Assembly (NCBI GenBank): GCA_910578885.1
Contig: CAJTSH010000003.1
Coordinates: 62,001 to 126,000 of the forward strand
Length of the DNA stretch: 64,000 nt
DNA from: an uncultured Lachnospiraceae bacterium
GTDB taxonomy: Bacteria > Bacillota > Clostridia > Lachnospirales > Lachnospiraceae
Reading direction: 5' to 3'
The position numbers and the translations under genes were made by a program. A model generated the notes under the pieces. That model ran no database searches. It worked only from the letters and a program-made list of their open reading frames with translations, and was not told the origin of the DNA. Positions 1-8,900 of the stretch are shown here, in pieces (the first letter of the stretch is position 1; each line of letters starts with the position of its first letter).

Positions 1-331
1 AATAGGCTCCGACTTCTATATTTTCCTTTACACTCAGATTCGGAATCAGATTGTACATCTGAAATACATAGCCCAGATGCTTTCTTCGATAATCTGTCAA
101 AGTCCTTTCCTTCATCTCCGCCGTCTTTTCTCCATTGATAGAGACAAATCCATTATCCGCAGTATCAATCCCTCCAATAATATTTAATAAAGTAGATTTA
201 CCGGAACCGGAAGGTCCCAGTAAGACGCATATTTCTCCCCGCTCTACGGTAAAACTGATTCCCCTTAACACTTCTGCCTTATTAGAATTATTTCCATAAC
301 ATTTCTTCAAATCATGAATCTCCAAAAACAT
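1..331 (-). CDS. ABC transporter ATP-binding protein, N-terminal part (truncated by window edge)
   Basis: The first 110 residues of an ABC ATPase of the MacB/LolD/FtsE type, which usually energises an FtsX-like permease. Walker A GPSGSGKST lies at residues 39-47 and the Q-loop glutamine at about 91 (YVFQMYNL), with the normal spacing between them. The signature and Walker B motifs lie beyond the left edge. The ATG at 331 follows a GGGGCGGG-rich ribosome site. The partner permease should lie further left, outside the window. Two promoters upstream, each overlapped by an inverted repeat, suggest tight control by a local repressor. Substrate unknown; this subfamily includes antimicrobial-peptide and macrolide exporters. 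Confidence 0.88.
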   Translation of the reverse strand, partial: MFLEIHDLKKCYGNNSNKAEVLRGISFTVERGEICVLLGPSGSGKSTLLNIIGGIDTADNGFVSINGEKTAEMKERTLTDYRRKHLGYVFQMYNLIPNLSVKENIEVGAY

Positions 332-385
332 TTTTCCCGCCCCTTTCTGATTCACATATTCCTCTTGTATGAACATCTCTTCATG

Positions 386-419
386 TGAATATATAAACAT
401 GTATTCATATTTATGTCAA
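386..419 (-). promoter_or_regulatory. Promoter with overlapping inverted-repeat operator, proximal to the ABC ATPase gene
   Basis: On the minus strand TTGACA (414-419) and TTATAT (391-396) are 17 nt apart, a near-consensus housekeeping promoter directed at the gene starting at 331. An inverted repeat TGAATA (386-391) / TATTCA (402-407) with a 10-nt spacer lies between and over these boxes, the usual place for a TetR-like repressor. The operator function is inferred from geometry only. Confidence 0.6.
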
Positions 420-511
420 TCCATTTTTCCAACTGCTTTTAACTTTCACTTTACACACCATCTAACCTTTGTCAGCCTACACTAACTATGTGTGAAAAAA
501 AATTAGCTCCA

Positions 512-548
512 TTACGGTTAGAATATTCTAACCGTAAGTATTTGTCAA
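512..548 (-). promoter_or_regulatory. Distal promoter covered by a 26-bp perfect palindrome
   Basis: Positions 512-537 form a perfect 26-bp palindrome (left arm TTACGGTTAGAAT) centred between 524 and 525. A minus-strand promoter overlaps it: TTGACA at 543-548, 17-nt spacer, TATTCT at 520-525. The palindrome therefore covers the -10 box and most of the spacer. This is the arrangement of a dimeric repressor site (TetR or MarR type). No coding sequence lies between this promoter and the ABC gene about 180 bp downstream. The rest of 332-588 shows nothing else. Confidence 0.6.
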
Positions 549-588
549 GAATATTTCTATATTTTTACATACATAGCGCAACTTCTAG

Positions 589-1089
589 TTACTGTTCACG
601 CCCAGTCAATTCCGTCCCCCACTCTTCAATCAGTCTTTCTAACTTCCATGATGCATTTGCCGGACTTGTAGACGGCATTTTTTTCACTGGCGGATACCAA
701 GGCGCATCACAATACTTTAAAAACAGTTCGTAGGCTTTGCCGCCATTACACAATATTTTTTCAATGGGAGCCTGCCGTAAAATGAGGTTCATATCATTTG
801 CCGCGACATTCCGAATGGAGCTGTCCGAGGATCCTTCAATCTCGCAGCTTTCGATTACATCCCATACTGCGATCCGGCTTCCAAGCAGAAATTCCTTCTT
901 CTCCTCAATCGTTTCCGGCGGTTCTGCCGCAGCAATTCCGGCAAGCATTTTCCAGAAGCGGTTCTGGGGGTGCCCGTAATAAAATTGCTTTTCTCTGGAT
1001 TTTACTGATGGAAAAGAGCCAAGTATTAAAATCCGGGATTTTTCATCAAATACCGGTCCAAATGTGTGTGTTACGCGTATAGATTCCAT
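589..1089 (-). CDS. DNA-deoxyinosine glycosylase (uracil-DNA glycosylase superfamily, HDG type)
   Basis: A 166-residue base-excision repair enzyme that would remove hypoxanthine, and perhaps uracil, from DNA. Motif I is GSFPSVKSR (about 24-32), followed by YYGHPQNRFW (37-46), typical of family 6 (HDG). The C-terminal KMPSTSPANA replaces the HPSPLS-like loop of classical UDG. The start at 1089 is chosen because GGAAGGGG lies just before it; an in-frame ATG 66 nt upstream has no ribosome site and would add an unconserved tail. The last codons and stop lie in a half-copy of the REP-like sequence seen at 5299-5339. Single gene, no obvious operon. Confidence 0.85.
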   Translation of the reverse strand: MESIRVTHTFGPVFDEKSRILILGSFPSVKSREKQFYYGHPQNRFWKMLAGIAAAEPPETIEEKKEFLLGSRIAVWDVIESCEIEGSSDSSIRNVAANDMNLILRQAPIEKILCNGGKAYELFLKYCDAPWYPPVKKMPSTSPANASWKLERLIEEWGTELTGREQ

Positions 1090-1201
1090 TGCCTTATCCC
1101 CTTCCTGCCGCCAGACTGTTTTCCTAATTATATCAAATGTACTATGTTTTTCCAATTATTTTTTCTAAGCGACAATCTCAAATTTAAATTACTTTTCGGA
1201 A

Positions 1202-1230
1202 TTGTGTTCCTGTTGAAGATAGATTATAAT
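1202..1230 (+). promoter_or_regulatory. Probable promoter of the alpha/beta hydrolase gene
   Basis: TTGTGT (1202-1207), 17-nt spacer, TATAAT (1225-1230) on the plus strand, 107 bp before the hydrolase start. The -10 box is perfect and the -35 box weak. I see nothing else in the 1090-1337 gap. Confidence 0.5.
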
Positions 1231-1337
1231 TATATATGGAAAATTAAAATTCAATTATGCCAGAACCGCAAACGCCGCGCGTCAGTTCACTTTTGTTAAT
1301 CAGCATTCCCCACGGCGCCTAAAGACAAGGAGATACT

Positions 1338-2012
1338 ATGTTTATCCAATTAAACGGTCAAATACTTTATTATGAAAAATCAGGAGAAGGTTCTCCTATT
1401 ATACTTGTTCACGGCAACGGTGAGACACATGAAATATTCGACGTCCTGATTCCCGAACTTGCAAAAAATCATACTGTTTATGCGTTAGATACCAGAGGGC
1501 ATGGGCAATCTGCCACGCCTAAGACTTTTCATTATGAAGATATGGCAGACGACGTCGTAGAATTCATCCACGCCCTTTCTATACAGAAGCCCTCTTTCTA
1601 TGGTTTTAGCGACGGGGGTATTATCGGTCTGCTCCTTGCCTCTAAATACCCGGACAAGCTTTCCAGCCTGATCGTAAGCGGCGCCAATTTAAAACCCAAG
1701 GATTTGAAAAAAAGATTTCTGCGGAAAATGAAACGGTTGTACCGCAAACGAAAAAATCCTCTGCTTCTTCTGATGCTGACGGAACCGGATATTGAAATCG
1801 AACGGCTTCACTTTATTTCCGTTCCTACGCTTGTGCTTGCCGGGCAGAAAGACATTGTCAAGAAGTCTGCAACGCAAAGGATTGCCAAGCATATTCCCCA
1901 TGCCACTCTGCGCATTTTAGAAGGGGAAAATCATGGCAGTTATGTGGAACACAGTCCCAAACTTTATCCGTTGATTCAAGATTTCTTAAATTTGTCGATA
2001 ACATTTCATTAA
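1338..2012 (+). CDS. Alpha/beta hydrolase with minimal cap domain
   Basis: A 224-residue cytoplasmic hydrolase of the alpha/beta fold. The oxyanion-hole motif HGNG is at 25-28, DTRGHGQS at 51-58, the nucleophile elbow GFSDGG gives Ser91, and the probable partners are Asp172 (LAGQKD) and His199 (GENHG). The cap region (about 117-160) is short and very basic (KKRFLRKMKRLYRKRK), shorter than in typical esterases or lactonases of 250-280 residues. An AAGGAG site precedes the ATG. Substrate cannot be named from sequence. The last codons overlap a motif also found upstream of typA. Confidence 0.82.
   Translation: MFIQLNGQILYYEKSGEGSPIILVHGNGETHEIFDVLIPELAKNHTVYALDTRGHGQSATPKTFHYEDMADDVVEFIHALSIQKPSFYGFSDGGIIGLLLASKYPDKLSSLIVSGANLKPKDLKKRFLRKMKRLYRKRKNPLLLLMLTEPDIEIERLHFISVPTLVLAGQKDIVKKSATQRIAKHIPHATLRILEGENHGSYVEHSPKLYPLIQDFLNLSITFH
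1988..2005 (+). promoter_or_regulatory. 18-bp motif shared with the typA promoter region
   Basis: AAATTTGTCGATAACATT occurs here, 13 nt upstream of the asnA -35 box, and again at 14810-14827, 12 nt upstream of the typA -35 box. Here it also encodes the last residues of the hydrolase. It could be an activator site or UP-like element. Its core TTTGTCGA resembles the Spo0A box with one or two mismatches. Confidence 0.45.
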
Positions 2013-2018
2013 TTTATC

Positions 2019-2046
2019 TTGCAATAATTAACATATGTGTTATAAT
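2019..2046 (+). promoter_or_regulatory. asnA promoter
   Basis: TTGCAA (2019-2024), 16-nt spacer, TATAAT (2041-2046), 60 bp before the asnA start. No T-box or riboswitch-like leader fits in the short 5' region. Confidence 0.7.
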
Positions 2047-2106
2047 AGCTTTGCAAGTTCATTTTACGGTTCTTGCACTTAGAACTAGTTCGTTAAGGAG
2101 TTTTAC

Positions 2107-3117
2107 ATGGAACACTTTATCATACCGAAAGATTATCAATCTGAATTGAATCTTCATGATACTCAGATTGCCATTAAGACTGTTAAGGATTTCTTTCAGA
2201 ATCTTTTGTCTCTGCGTCTGAATCTGACCCGTGTGTCAGCGCCGCTTTTCGTAGACCCGGATTCTGGTCTGAATGACAATCTAAATGGTATTGAACGTCC
2301 CGTATCCTTTACAATCAAAGAGCAGGACGAGAAATGCGCAGAGGTGGTGCACTCCCTTGCCAAATGGAAACGTTTCGCATTAAAGCGTTATGGTTTTTCC
2401 GAAGGCGAAGGTCTTTATACCGATATGAATGCCATCCGCCGTGATGAGGCGACCGATAATATCCACTCCATTTTTGTGGATCAGTGGGATTGGGAGAAAA
2501 TCATCCGCAGAGAAGACCGCACTTTAGAAACCTTACAGGATACTGTCCGTATCGTTTACAAGTGCCTGCGTAAGACTGAAAAGTATATGTCCATTCAGTA
2601 TGATTACATAGAAGAAATACTTCCTCATGATATCTTTTTTATTACTTCACAGGAATTAGAGGATATGTTTCCGGAGTATTCCCCGAAAGAGCGGGAATAT
2701 CAGATTACTAAGACAAAAGGCGCTGTCTGCATTATGCAAATCGGTGATATGTTAGCATCCGGTGAGAAGCATGATGGTCGTGCCCCAGATTATGACGACT
2801 GGGCATTGAATGCAGACATTTTAGTATATTACCCTGTTTTGGATATTGCGTTAGAGCTTTCCTCTATGGGTATTCGCGTGGATAAGCAGTCGCTGCTTTC
2901 CCAATTAGAAAAAGCTGGTTGTACGGAACGTGCCGCACTTCCCTTCCAGCGGGCAATTATTGACGAAGAACTTCCATTTACCATCGGTGGCGGAATCGGA
3001 CAGTCCCGTATCTGTATGTTCTTCTTACGAAAGGCTCACATCGGCGAGGTACAATCCTCTCTGTGGCCAGAAGAAACTCTTACTGCGGCAATGAAATCGG
3101 ATATTAAGCTTCTATAA
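2107..3117 (+). CDS. asnA: Aspartate--ammonia ligase
   Basis: Ammonia-dependent asparagine synthetase: aspartate + NH3 + ATP to asparagine. The 336-residue length fits the AsnA family, which has a class II aminoacyl-tRNA-synthetase-like fold. Visible motifs include the N-terminal LTRVSAPLF segment, FVDQWDWE in the centre and GGGIGQSR at 294-301 (class II motif 3-like). The AAGGAG site precedes ATG at a normal distance. It is monocistronic with its own promoter and ends in an inverted repeat shared with the convergent dapA-dapB operon. AsnA depends on free ammonia, in line with a gut anaerobe. Confidence 0.96.
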   Translation: MEHFIIPKDYQSELNLHDTQIAIKTVKDFFQNLLSLRLNLTRVSAPLFVDPDSGLNDNLNGIERPVSFTIKEQDEKCAEVVHSLAKWKRFALKRYGFSEGEGLYTDMNAIRRDEATDNIHSIFVDQWDWEKIIRREDRTLETLQDTVRIVYKCLRKTEKYMSIQYDYIEEILPHDIFFITSQELEDMFPEYSPKEREYQITKTKGAVCIMQIGDMLASGEKHDGRAPDYDDWALNADILVYYPVLDIALELSSMGIRVDKQSLLSQLEKAGCTERAALPFQRAIIDEELPFTIGGGIGQSRICMFFLRKAHIGEVQSSLWPEETLTAAMKSDIKLL

Positions 3118-3165
3118 TTATTTTTAACCGCTAGGTGTTATAGAGCTTTTTATCACATAACTCAA

Positions 3166-3202
3166 GGCATCTTTGGATTTCTATCCGACTTCCAAAGATG
3201 CC
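3166..3202. terminator. Inverted repeat between convergent asnA and dapB
   Basis: Arms GGCATCTTTGGA (3166-3177) and TCCAAAGATGCC (3191-3202) form a perfect 12-bp stem with a 13-nt loop. It sits between converging genes, so a two-way terminator is likely, but neither side has a strong T-run. The terminator role is inferred. Confidence 0.5.
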
Positions 3203-3224
3203 ACTCCCCGAATATCTTACTATT

Positions 3225-3986
3225 CTATTTTTCTGCGATTACATCTTTCATATCATACATTCCCGCATCTTTATCCTTTAAGAATTTTGCAGCTTCCACA
3301 GCGCCCTTTCCAAAAATCGCTCTTGAATATGCCGTATGCTTGAATTCAATTACTTCATCGCAGCCTGCAAAAATAATCTCGTGCTCTCCCACGATTGTTC
3401 CGCCGCGAACCGCCGAAATACCGATTTCATTCTTTTCGCGTTTCTTCCTCTCCTGACTGCGGTCGTATTTGTAATCAAAAGTATTTTCCATCGCTTCATT
3501 CATTACATCGGCAAGTGCAAGAGCCGTACCGCTTGGCGCATCCAGCTTCTGATTGTGATGCTTCTCCACGATTTCAATATCAAACCCAGCCGTTGCCAAC
3601 ACCTTCGCAGCCTTCTGCAATAAATTCATCAAGGTATTGATTCCCAGCGACATATTCGCAGATTTCAAAATAGCTGTTTTTGTACTTACTTCCTGCACTT
3701 TCGCAAGCTGCTCTTCAGAAAGCCCGGTGGTGCAGAGTACGATGGGGATATTTTTCTTTTCCCCATACTCTAGCAGCATATCGACTGCATCCGCATTGGA
3801 AAAGTCAATGATTACATCCGCCTCCATATCACATTGGTCAATAGTGCGATAGAGGGGATACTCATTCTTACTCTCACCATAGGCGTCAATTCCTGCAACA
3901 ATTTCCGCCTCCGCATCCTCTTTTACAATATCGCTGATTACCTGACCCATCTTACCGTTGCAGCCGTGCATTATAATTCTCGTCAT
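3225..3986 (-). CDS. dapB: 4-hydroxy-tetrahydrodipicolinate reductase
   Basis: Second step of the diaminopimelate/lysine branch, reducing hydroxy-tetrahydrodipicolinate with NAD(P)H. Encodes 253 residues. The Rossmann motif GCNGKMG is at 8-14 and the catalytic region EKHHNQKLDAPSGTA at 141-155 carries the HHxxK signature. The ATG at 3986 is chosen because AAGGAG lies 9-10 nt before it; the longer frame starting at 4013 runs through that ribosome site. It follows dapA by 37 nt in a two-gene operon under the lysine riboswitch. Confidence 0.96.
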   Translation of the reverse strand: MTRIIMHGCNGKMGQVISDIVKEDAEAEIVAGIDAYGESKNEYPLYRTIDQCDMEADVIIDFSNADAVDMLLEYGEKKNIPIVLCTTGLSEEQLAKVQEVSTKTAILKSANMSLGINTLMNLLQKAAKVLATAGFDIEIVEKHHNQKLDAPSGTALALADVMNEAMENTFDYKYDRSQERKKREKNEIGISAVRGGTIVGEHEIIFAGCDEVIEFKHTAYSRAIFGKGAVEAAKFLKDKDAGMYDMKDVIAEK

Positions 3987-4023
3987 GTTCTTTTCTCCTT
4001 TTCTTGCGTACATTTCAATCGAA

Positions 4024-4914
4024 TTATGCCAGCTTCAGACCATACGCCCGCATTGCCTCTGCCAGTTTCTTTGCCGCATCCTCTGACATTTCACCTAACG
4101 GCGAACGCAGACTTCCGACATTCATTCCCATAAGATTTAACGCCTTTTTCACCGGAATCGGGTTCACCTCCGAGAACAGAGCGTCAATCAATGGAAGCGC
4201 CTCAAACTGCAGCTTACGCGCCTTCTCAAGGTCGCCTGCAAAAAAGCTTTCACACATATCATGTACATTTTTCGGCGCTATATTCGACCATACAGAAATC
4301 ACGCCCAGCGCACCGATTGAAAGCAACGGTACAACGATTCCGTCCTCACCGGAATACAAATCCAGTTTTCCGTCTGTTAAACTCATCGTCTTGGACGCCT
4401 GTGCAAGATTACCTGTTGCCTCTTTCAGACCCACGATATTCTTCTGCGTCTTTACCAGCTCCGCAACCGTCTCGGGCAGAAGGTTACAGCCGGTTCTTCC
4501 CGGTACATTGTAAAGAATGATCGGAAGGTCTACCGCTTCCGCAATCTGGGAATAATGAGAAATCAATCCCTGCTGAGTTGCCTTATTGTAATACGGAGTT
4601 ACAATCAATGCGCCGTCCACGCCTGCTTCTTTCGCTTCCTGTGTGAGCTGGATGGCTGTTCTGGTACAATTAGAGCCAGTTCCTGCAACCACCGGAATAC
4701 GGTGTTTTGTGAATTTCACGGCTGCCTTTATGACCTCGTGATGCTCCTCCATCGTAAGCGTCGAGCTCTCTCCGGTCGTTCCTGTGATGATGATGCAGTC
4801 CGTTCCGTTGTTGACTTGAAAATCAATCAGCTCCTCCAGCTTTTCATAATTCACTTCCAAGTTATCCTTCATTGGTGTAACGATTGCCACTCCGGCTCCT
4901 TTAAAAATTGCCAT
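4024..4914 (-). CDS. dapA: 4-hydroxy-tetrahydrodipicolinate synthase
   Basis: Condenses pyruvate with aspartate semialdehyde, the committed step to lysine and peptidoglycan diaminopimelate. Encodes 296 residues, normal for the family. ITGTTGES (about 43-50), Tyr135 and Arg140 in YNVPGR, and the Schiff-base Lys164 in GLKEATG are all present. The start at 4914 follows GGAGG by 8 nt; the longer frame to 5025 reads back into the riboswitch terminator and is not used. First gene of the dapA-dapB operon, expected to be shut off by lysine through the upstream riboswitch. Confidence 0.97.
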   Translation of the reverse strand: MAIFKGAGVAIVTPMKDNLEVNYEKLEELIDFQVNNGTDCIIITGTTGESSTLTMEEHHEVIKAAVKFTKHRIPVVAGTGSNCTRTAIQLTQEAKEAGVDGALIVTPYYNKATQQGLISHYSQIAEAVDLPIILYNVPGRTGCNLLPETVAELVKTQKNIVGLKEATGNLAQASKTMSLTDGKLDLYSGEDGIVVPLLSIGALGVISVWSNIAPKNVHDMCESFFAGDLEKARKLQFEALPLIDALFSEVNPIPVKKALNLMGMNVGSLRSPLGEMSEDAAKKLAEAMRAYGLKLA

Positions 4915-4990
4915 ATTCTTTTCCTCCAAATCTTCTCTTATATTGTATGACATGTGGGGCATTCTGCCGCTACTTTCCTCATGTGCCCCT

Positions 4991-5022
4991 GTACATAAAA
5001 ACCGGCTCCAATGAGCCGGTTT
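4991..5022 (-). terminator. Riboswitch-controlled intrinsic terminator
   Basis: On the minus strand the stem AAACCGGCTC (5013-5022) / GAGCCGGTTT (4999-5008), loop of 4, is followed by a run of T. It lies between the lysine aptamer and dapA, so it is the expression platform: with lysine bound it should form and stop transcription. Confidence 0.85.
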
Positions 5023-5048
5023 CATCCTCCTGTATCAGTAACAGTTCT

Positions 5049-5214
5049 CACGATAGCGCCCCATCTGTAAAGATGACAGTCATAGACTTCTTCAACCTAT
5101 GCCCAAGGCATATTCCGGCAGGCGGAATATCCTTTCGGCGTTCTTCCCTTTCTCCTGCCATCCTCTGTCCTGTCACATCCGGCAAGCTACTGATGAAGCA
5201 CGCAACCTCTATCC
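5049..5214 (-). promoter_or_regulatory. Lysine riboswitch (L box) aptamer
   Basis: Read on the minus strand this region has the lysine-riboswitch core in order: AGAGGTTGCG at the start, ATCAGTAG, GCCGAAAGG, TTGGGCATAGG, GACTGTCATC, and closing ATGGGGCGCTATC. The P1 stem pairs GATAG near 5209-5213 with CTATC near 5051-5055. Its length (about 166 nt), position before dapA and downstream terminator all fit transcriptional control of lysine synthesis. Confidence 0.9.
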
Positions 5215-5232
5215 TTCTTTTATTCTATTTTC

Positions 5233-5261
5233 AATATAGCACCACTGATTCTATCTGTCAA
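5233..5261 (-). promoter_or_regulatory. Promoter of the riboswitch-dapA-dapB operon
   Basis: Minus strand TTGACA (5256-5261), 17-nt spacer, TATATT (5233-5238). Transcription would start just before the L-box aptamer. Confidence 0.8.
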
Positions 5262-5298
5262 CTGTTGCTTCGCACTGTTCCATCATCACAGACCGTAC

Positions 5299-5339
5299 CA
5301 GTTACTATTCACGGCTCGGGGCGCCGTGAATAGTAACTG
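5299..5339. repeat. REP-like long inverted repeat
   Basis: Two perfect 17-bp arms, CAGTTACTATTCACGGC (5299-5315) and its complement (5323-5339), flank a 7-nt GC-rich loop. The element lies 10 bp past the stop codon of the next gene. Related half-sites (CGTGAACAGTAAC) end the glycosylase gene at 589 and, more weakly, the amylosucrase-like gene at 61901. It may act as a terminator for the gene at 5349, but has no T-run. Confidence 0.6.
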
Positions 5340-5348
5340 ATACCAACC

Positions 5349-5837
5349 CTACTTTTCTGCCGAAATATGATATATTTCGTCTGCATAATCACGCAGGGAA
5401 TCTTCTAAAATACGTCCTGTCATAATGATTTCCACGTCATCTGTCTTAGCCTGAAGCACCGCTTCCAATTCTTCTGCGGAAATGACGCCGTTGTCTACGA
5501 GCCCAAGAATCTCGTCCAGTATCAGTACATTGCATTCGCCAGTTACCAGCACTTTCTTTGCGTAATTCAGACCGTTCTTCATGTTCATCTTTTCTTCGTT
5601 TTTCGCTTCCTCTGAAAGATCATTGTAATAGCCTTCTGATTTCTCAAAACGGAAAATCCTGATTTCCGGTTCCAGCCGCAACAAATAGTCCAGATTAGCG
5701 CCTCTTTTTCCTTTTAAAAACTGAACAATCACTACCGTCTTTCCTTCTCCTGCGGCGCGCAGGGCATTTCCCAGTGCAGCAGTTGTCTTTCCTCGTCCCT
5801 CTCCATAATAAATCTGAACAGAACCTTTCTCCAACAT
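5349..5837 (-). CDS. Cob(I)yrinic acid a,c-diamide adenosyltransferase-like P-loop protein (CobA/CobO/BtuR family)
   Basis: A 162-residue ATP:corrinoid adenosyltransferase homologue. The P-loop GEGRGKTT is at residues 12-19, VQFLKG follows at about 40, and VLILDEI in the second half matches the family's Walker B-like strand. The start at 5837 is favoured by GGAGG 8 nt upstream; an ATG five codons earlier overlaps that site. No other cobalamin genes are near, so the role is probably salvage of corrinoids or activation of B12 for a dependent enzyme. The REP-like inverted repeat lies immediately downstream. Confidence 0.85.
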   Translation of the reverse strand: MLEKGSVQIYYGEGRGKTTAALGNALRAAGEGKTVVIVQFLKGKRGANLDYLLRLEPEIRIFRFEKSEGYYNDLSEEAKNEEKMNMKNGLNYAKKVLVTGECNVLILDEILGLVDNGVISAEELEAVLQAKTDDVEIIMTGRILEDSLRDYADEIYHISAEK

Positions 5838-5903
5838 TGCTTCTACCTCCATGATGCATTCCAGACTTTTCTAAAATACCACACTTTCGTCAAAAAAGCA
5901 ACA

Positions 5904-5935
5904 AAAAGGATGCCGCCAAGCCGCAGCATCCTTTT
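5904..5935 (-). terminator. Terminator of the GH3-GH30 gene
   Basis: Minus-strand stem of 13 bp with one G-T pair between 5923-5935 and 5904-5916, 6-nt loop, then TTTTTGT. It lies 16 bp past the stop codon of the giant glycosidase gene. Confidence 0.8.
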
Positions 5936-5950
5936 CTTTGGTTCATATCC

Positions 5951-8900
5951 TTATTTTACTGTTACTTTACATGTTGCTTTTTTCTTGCTGCTGGTTGTTA
6001 CCGTTATCGTTGCTTTTCCCTTCTTTAGGACCTTTATCTTTCCTTTCTGCGTAACGGATACGACCTTTTTGTTAGAGGATTTCCATTTTACAGTATCCGT
6101 TGAATTTTTCGGTTTCATCGTTGCCTTCAACGTATAGGTCTTTCCCTTTTTCAATGTCAGCGTCTTCTTTTTCAGGGTAATCTTCTTGGATTTAATCTCC
6201 TTTACGGTTATCTTGCAGGTAGCTTTTTTGCCGCTGGTCGTCTTCACCGTAATTTTTGCTGTTCCCTTCTTGAGCGCCGTTACTTTTCCGTTTTTATCTA
6301 CCTTCGCTACTTTCTTATTCGAACTTTTCCATGTAAGCGTATCCGTGGAATTCTTCGGGGTCATAACCGCTTTTAATTTCAGTGTCTTACCCTTATTAAT
6401 GGTTGCTTTTTTCTTCAACGTCACTTTTGTAGACTTGATTTCTTTTACCGTTATCCGGCAGCTTGCGCTCTTACCGCTTGCCGTCGTTACTGTAATCGTT
6501 GCCGTTCCCGCCTTTATGCCCGTTACCTTTCCGGTCTGGTCTACCTTTGCCGTCTTCAGATTGGAACTGCTCCAAGTCAATTTTTCATTTGTGCCCTTCG
6601 GAGTTACCGTTGCCGTCAATTTCAAGGTCTTGCCCTTATATATGGTTGCCGTTGTCTTATCCAATGTCACCTTGACATTGTTTTCCGTGTTTGTACTTCC
6701 ACCCGGATTTCCGCCTGCAGCGGTTACCGTTACCGTGCAGACTGCGGCTTTACCGCTTGCTGTCGTTGCCGTAATCTTTGCGGTTCCTGCCTTTACGCCG
6801 GTTACCTTTCCGGTCTGGTCTACTGCCGCAACGCCCGGTGCGGATGTGCTCCAAGTAACCGTCTCAACTGGTGTTACGGTCGCCTCTAACTGCAGGCTCT
6901 CGCCTTCTTTGATGGTTCCTGCCGTCCTATTCAGTGTGATTGTGACATCTGCTGGTTTCGGTACTACATGAATCCTGCATATGCCATATTCACCGCTTCC
7001 GTCTGCCGCAAATGCCTGAATTTCTGTATCACCTACGCCAACTGCCGTTACATTTCCATCATCATCCACTACTGCAGCCTCTGTATTTGTAGATACCCAG
7101 ATGATTGACCGATTGTCCGCATCCTCCGGGAGTGCCGTTGCCGTCAGCTTCAGCTTGTCTCCTACCTTAAGGGTATCGGATTCTTTGCTGATTATAACCT
7201 GATCTACAAATTTCACTTCCTTCGTCATTTTCAGCTTTACAGAACGCAGATTTGCGCCGTCTGTTAAAATGGTAAGGCGGATTACATTCGTTCCCTTTCT
7301 AAGATTCATCAAAACGGCTTCGGTGTCCAAGAATGTCTCCCACTTTCCTGTTGCCGGCATTGCAACCGTCTTCAACGGAACTGCTACGCCGTCTTTCATC
7401 CAGTCTACCTGAAGTTTCACCCCGCTGGCATCCTGTATGGAATAATTCACTTTCAGCTCGTATTCCGCATCCTTCTTAACATCTAATAAGTAATAAAGCT
7501 GCGTTCCGTCCACCGTATATTCGACGTCGCCTTTTTCACGGATTACATGTTCGCCTACGGCATCATAGAACTCACCTGTAGGTATTACGGTTTCCGTCTT
7601 GTCATCTGCAACCTCTTTTGCAGTTACCGGAGCAATTTTGATTGATTCGACCTTATAATTATCCCCGCCGTCCTTGTTTGCCACAAACTGTATCGTCTGC
7701 TTTCCTGCCTGCAGCTCTACTGCACAGCGCAGTCTTGCCTTATCCGTCCACAAGCCCGGCTTGATCAGCTGTCTTGCAGGACTCGTTGTCAGCGGACTCT
7801 CCGGCGTACCGGTATGAACGCCCAGAGCATTTTCAATCTTAGATGATCCCCCGGACTTGTCCGTAATTTCAAAAGTAACCGTATATGTTCCCGCATTCTT
7901 TACATCCAGGAAATACTCTAAAGAGTTGCCCTGCTTAATACCAAAGCCAGCCAGCGTTCCTACGTTTGCATACGCCTCTTCTTCACTCAACGTCACTTCC
8001 TGGGCAGACAGTTCGATTGCATCCGGAAGCCCCTCTACCGGCTGCATTAACGCCGTAACTGTCAGCTCCGTATCTCCCTCGTCATAAGCGGATGACGGAA
8101 CCTTAAACTCAAGCGCTGTCGCGCGGTAAAATTTCTTGTTGTACTTCAACGTAAGTTCTACGGCAGACGGATTTACATAGGATGCACTGTCTATACTGTA
8201 AAATCTCGCTGCATCTCCTGTCATCGTAATATCAGAAAGCGCATTTTGCCTAAATGTTCCACCCTTAAGTATCAATGTTATTTTCTTTGTATCGCCCACA
8301 TTCTCCGGGACTGACAAATCCTGCCCCTCTTGCAGCTCCAGTTCTTCTTCATCATCAACCGCGTATATCGTGAATGTCTCTGTAACCGTATAGATGTTGC
8401 CGGTAGCGCTCTTTACCAACAGCTTCACTGTAACGCTTCTGTCTTCGTCAAAGTCTACGGTACGGTTTCCTGCGAGCGTCAACTCCATTGTATTATCGGA
8501 TTTTCTGTTACTCTCTGCTGTCACGCCTTCCGGGAGATTTTCTACCGTGCAGATTTCTGTAACCTCTTCACCTTCTCCTACGGTACTTTCCAGAATCTTA
8601 CCCGAAACAACCGTCAGCTCAATCTTCTTTCCGCCCTCGCTGCCTTCTATGATTTCCGGCGCTTCCAGATCCATATAGGAACCAATGGAAATCTGTCCGA
8701 TATTCATCCGTACTTTCGCCGTAATGGTAAACGTATGCTCTCCTGCCGTCAAGTCCACTTCTTTCATTGCCGACTGATAGTCTGCGCCGCCGACAAATAT
8801 AACTGCAGTGTCACCTGACTGGTTTTTGCCTGCCGTTATCACTACCGCATTATCCACTTTAACGGTAAATGCTTCACCGCTTACATTTTCTGCCAATGCC

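Noticed and set aside
2013..2106. T-box leader before asnA
   Set aside because: The region is too short after the promoter and lacks the T-box bulge sequence and terminator.
6186..6971. Long plus-strand reading frame opposite the BIG2 tail of the GH3-GH30 gene
   Set aside because: It is a hydrophobic shadow of the Thr/Lys-rich BIG2 repeats, with no ribosome site and no family motif.
5951..7000. Tandem DNA repeats that could suggest a CRISPR array
   Set aside because: The repeats are about 240-bp coding BIG2 units with drifting sequence, without short identical repeats and unique spacers.
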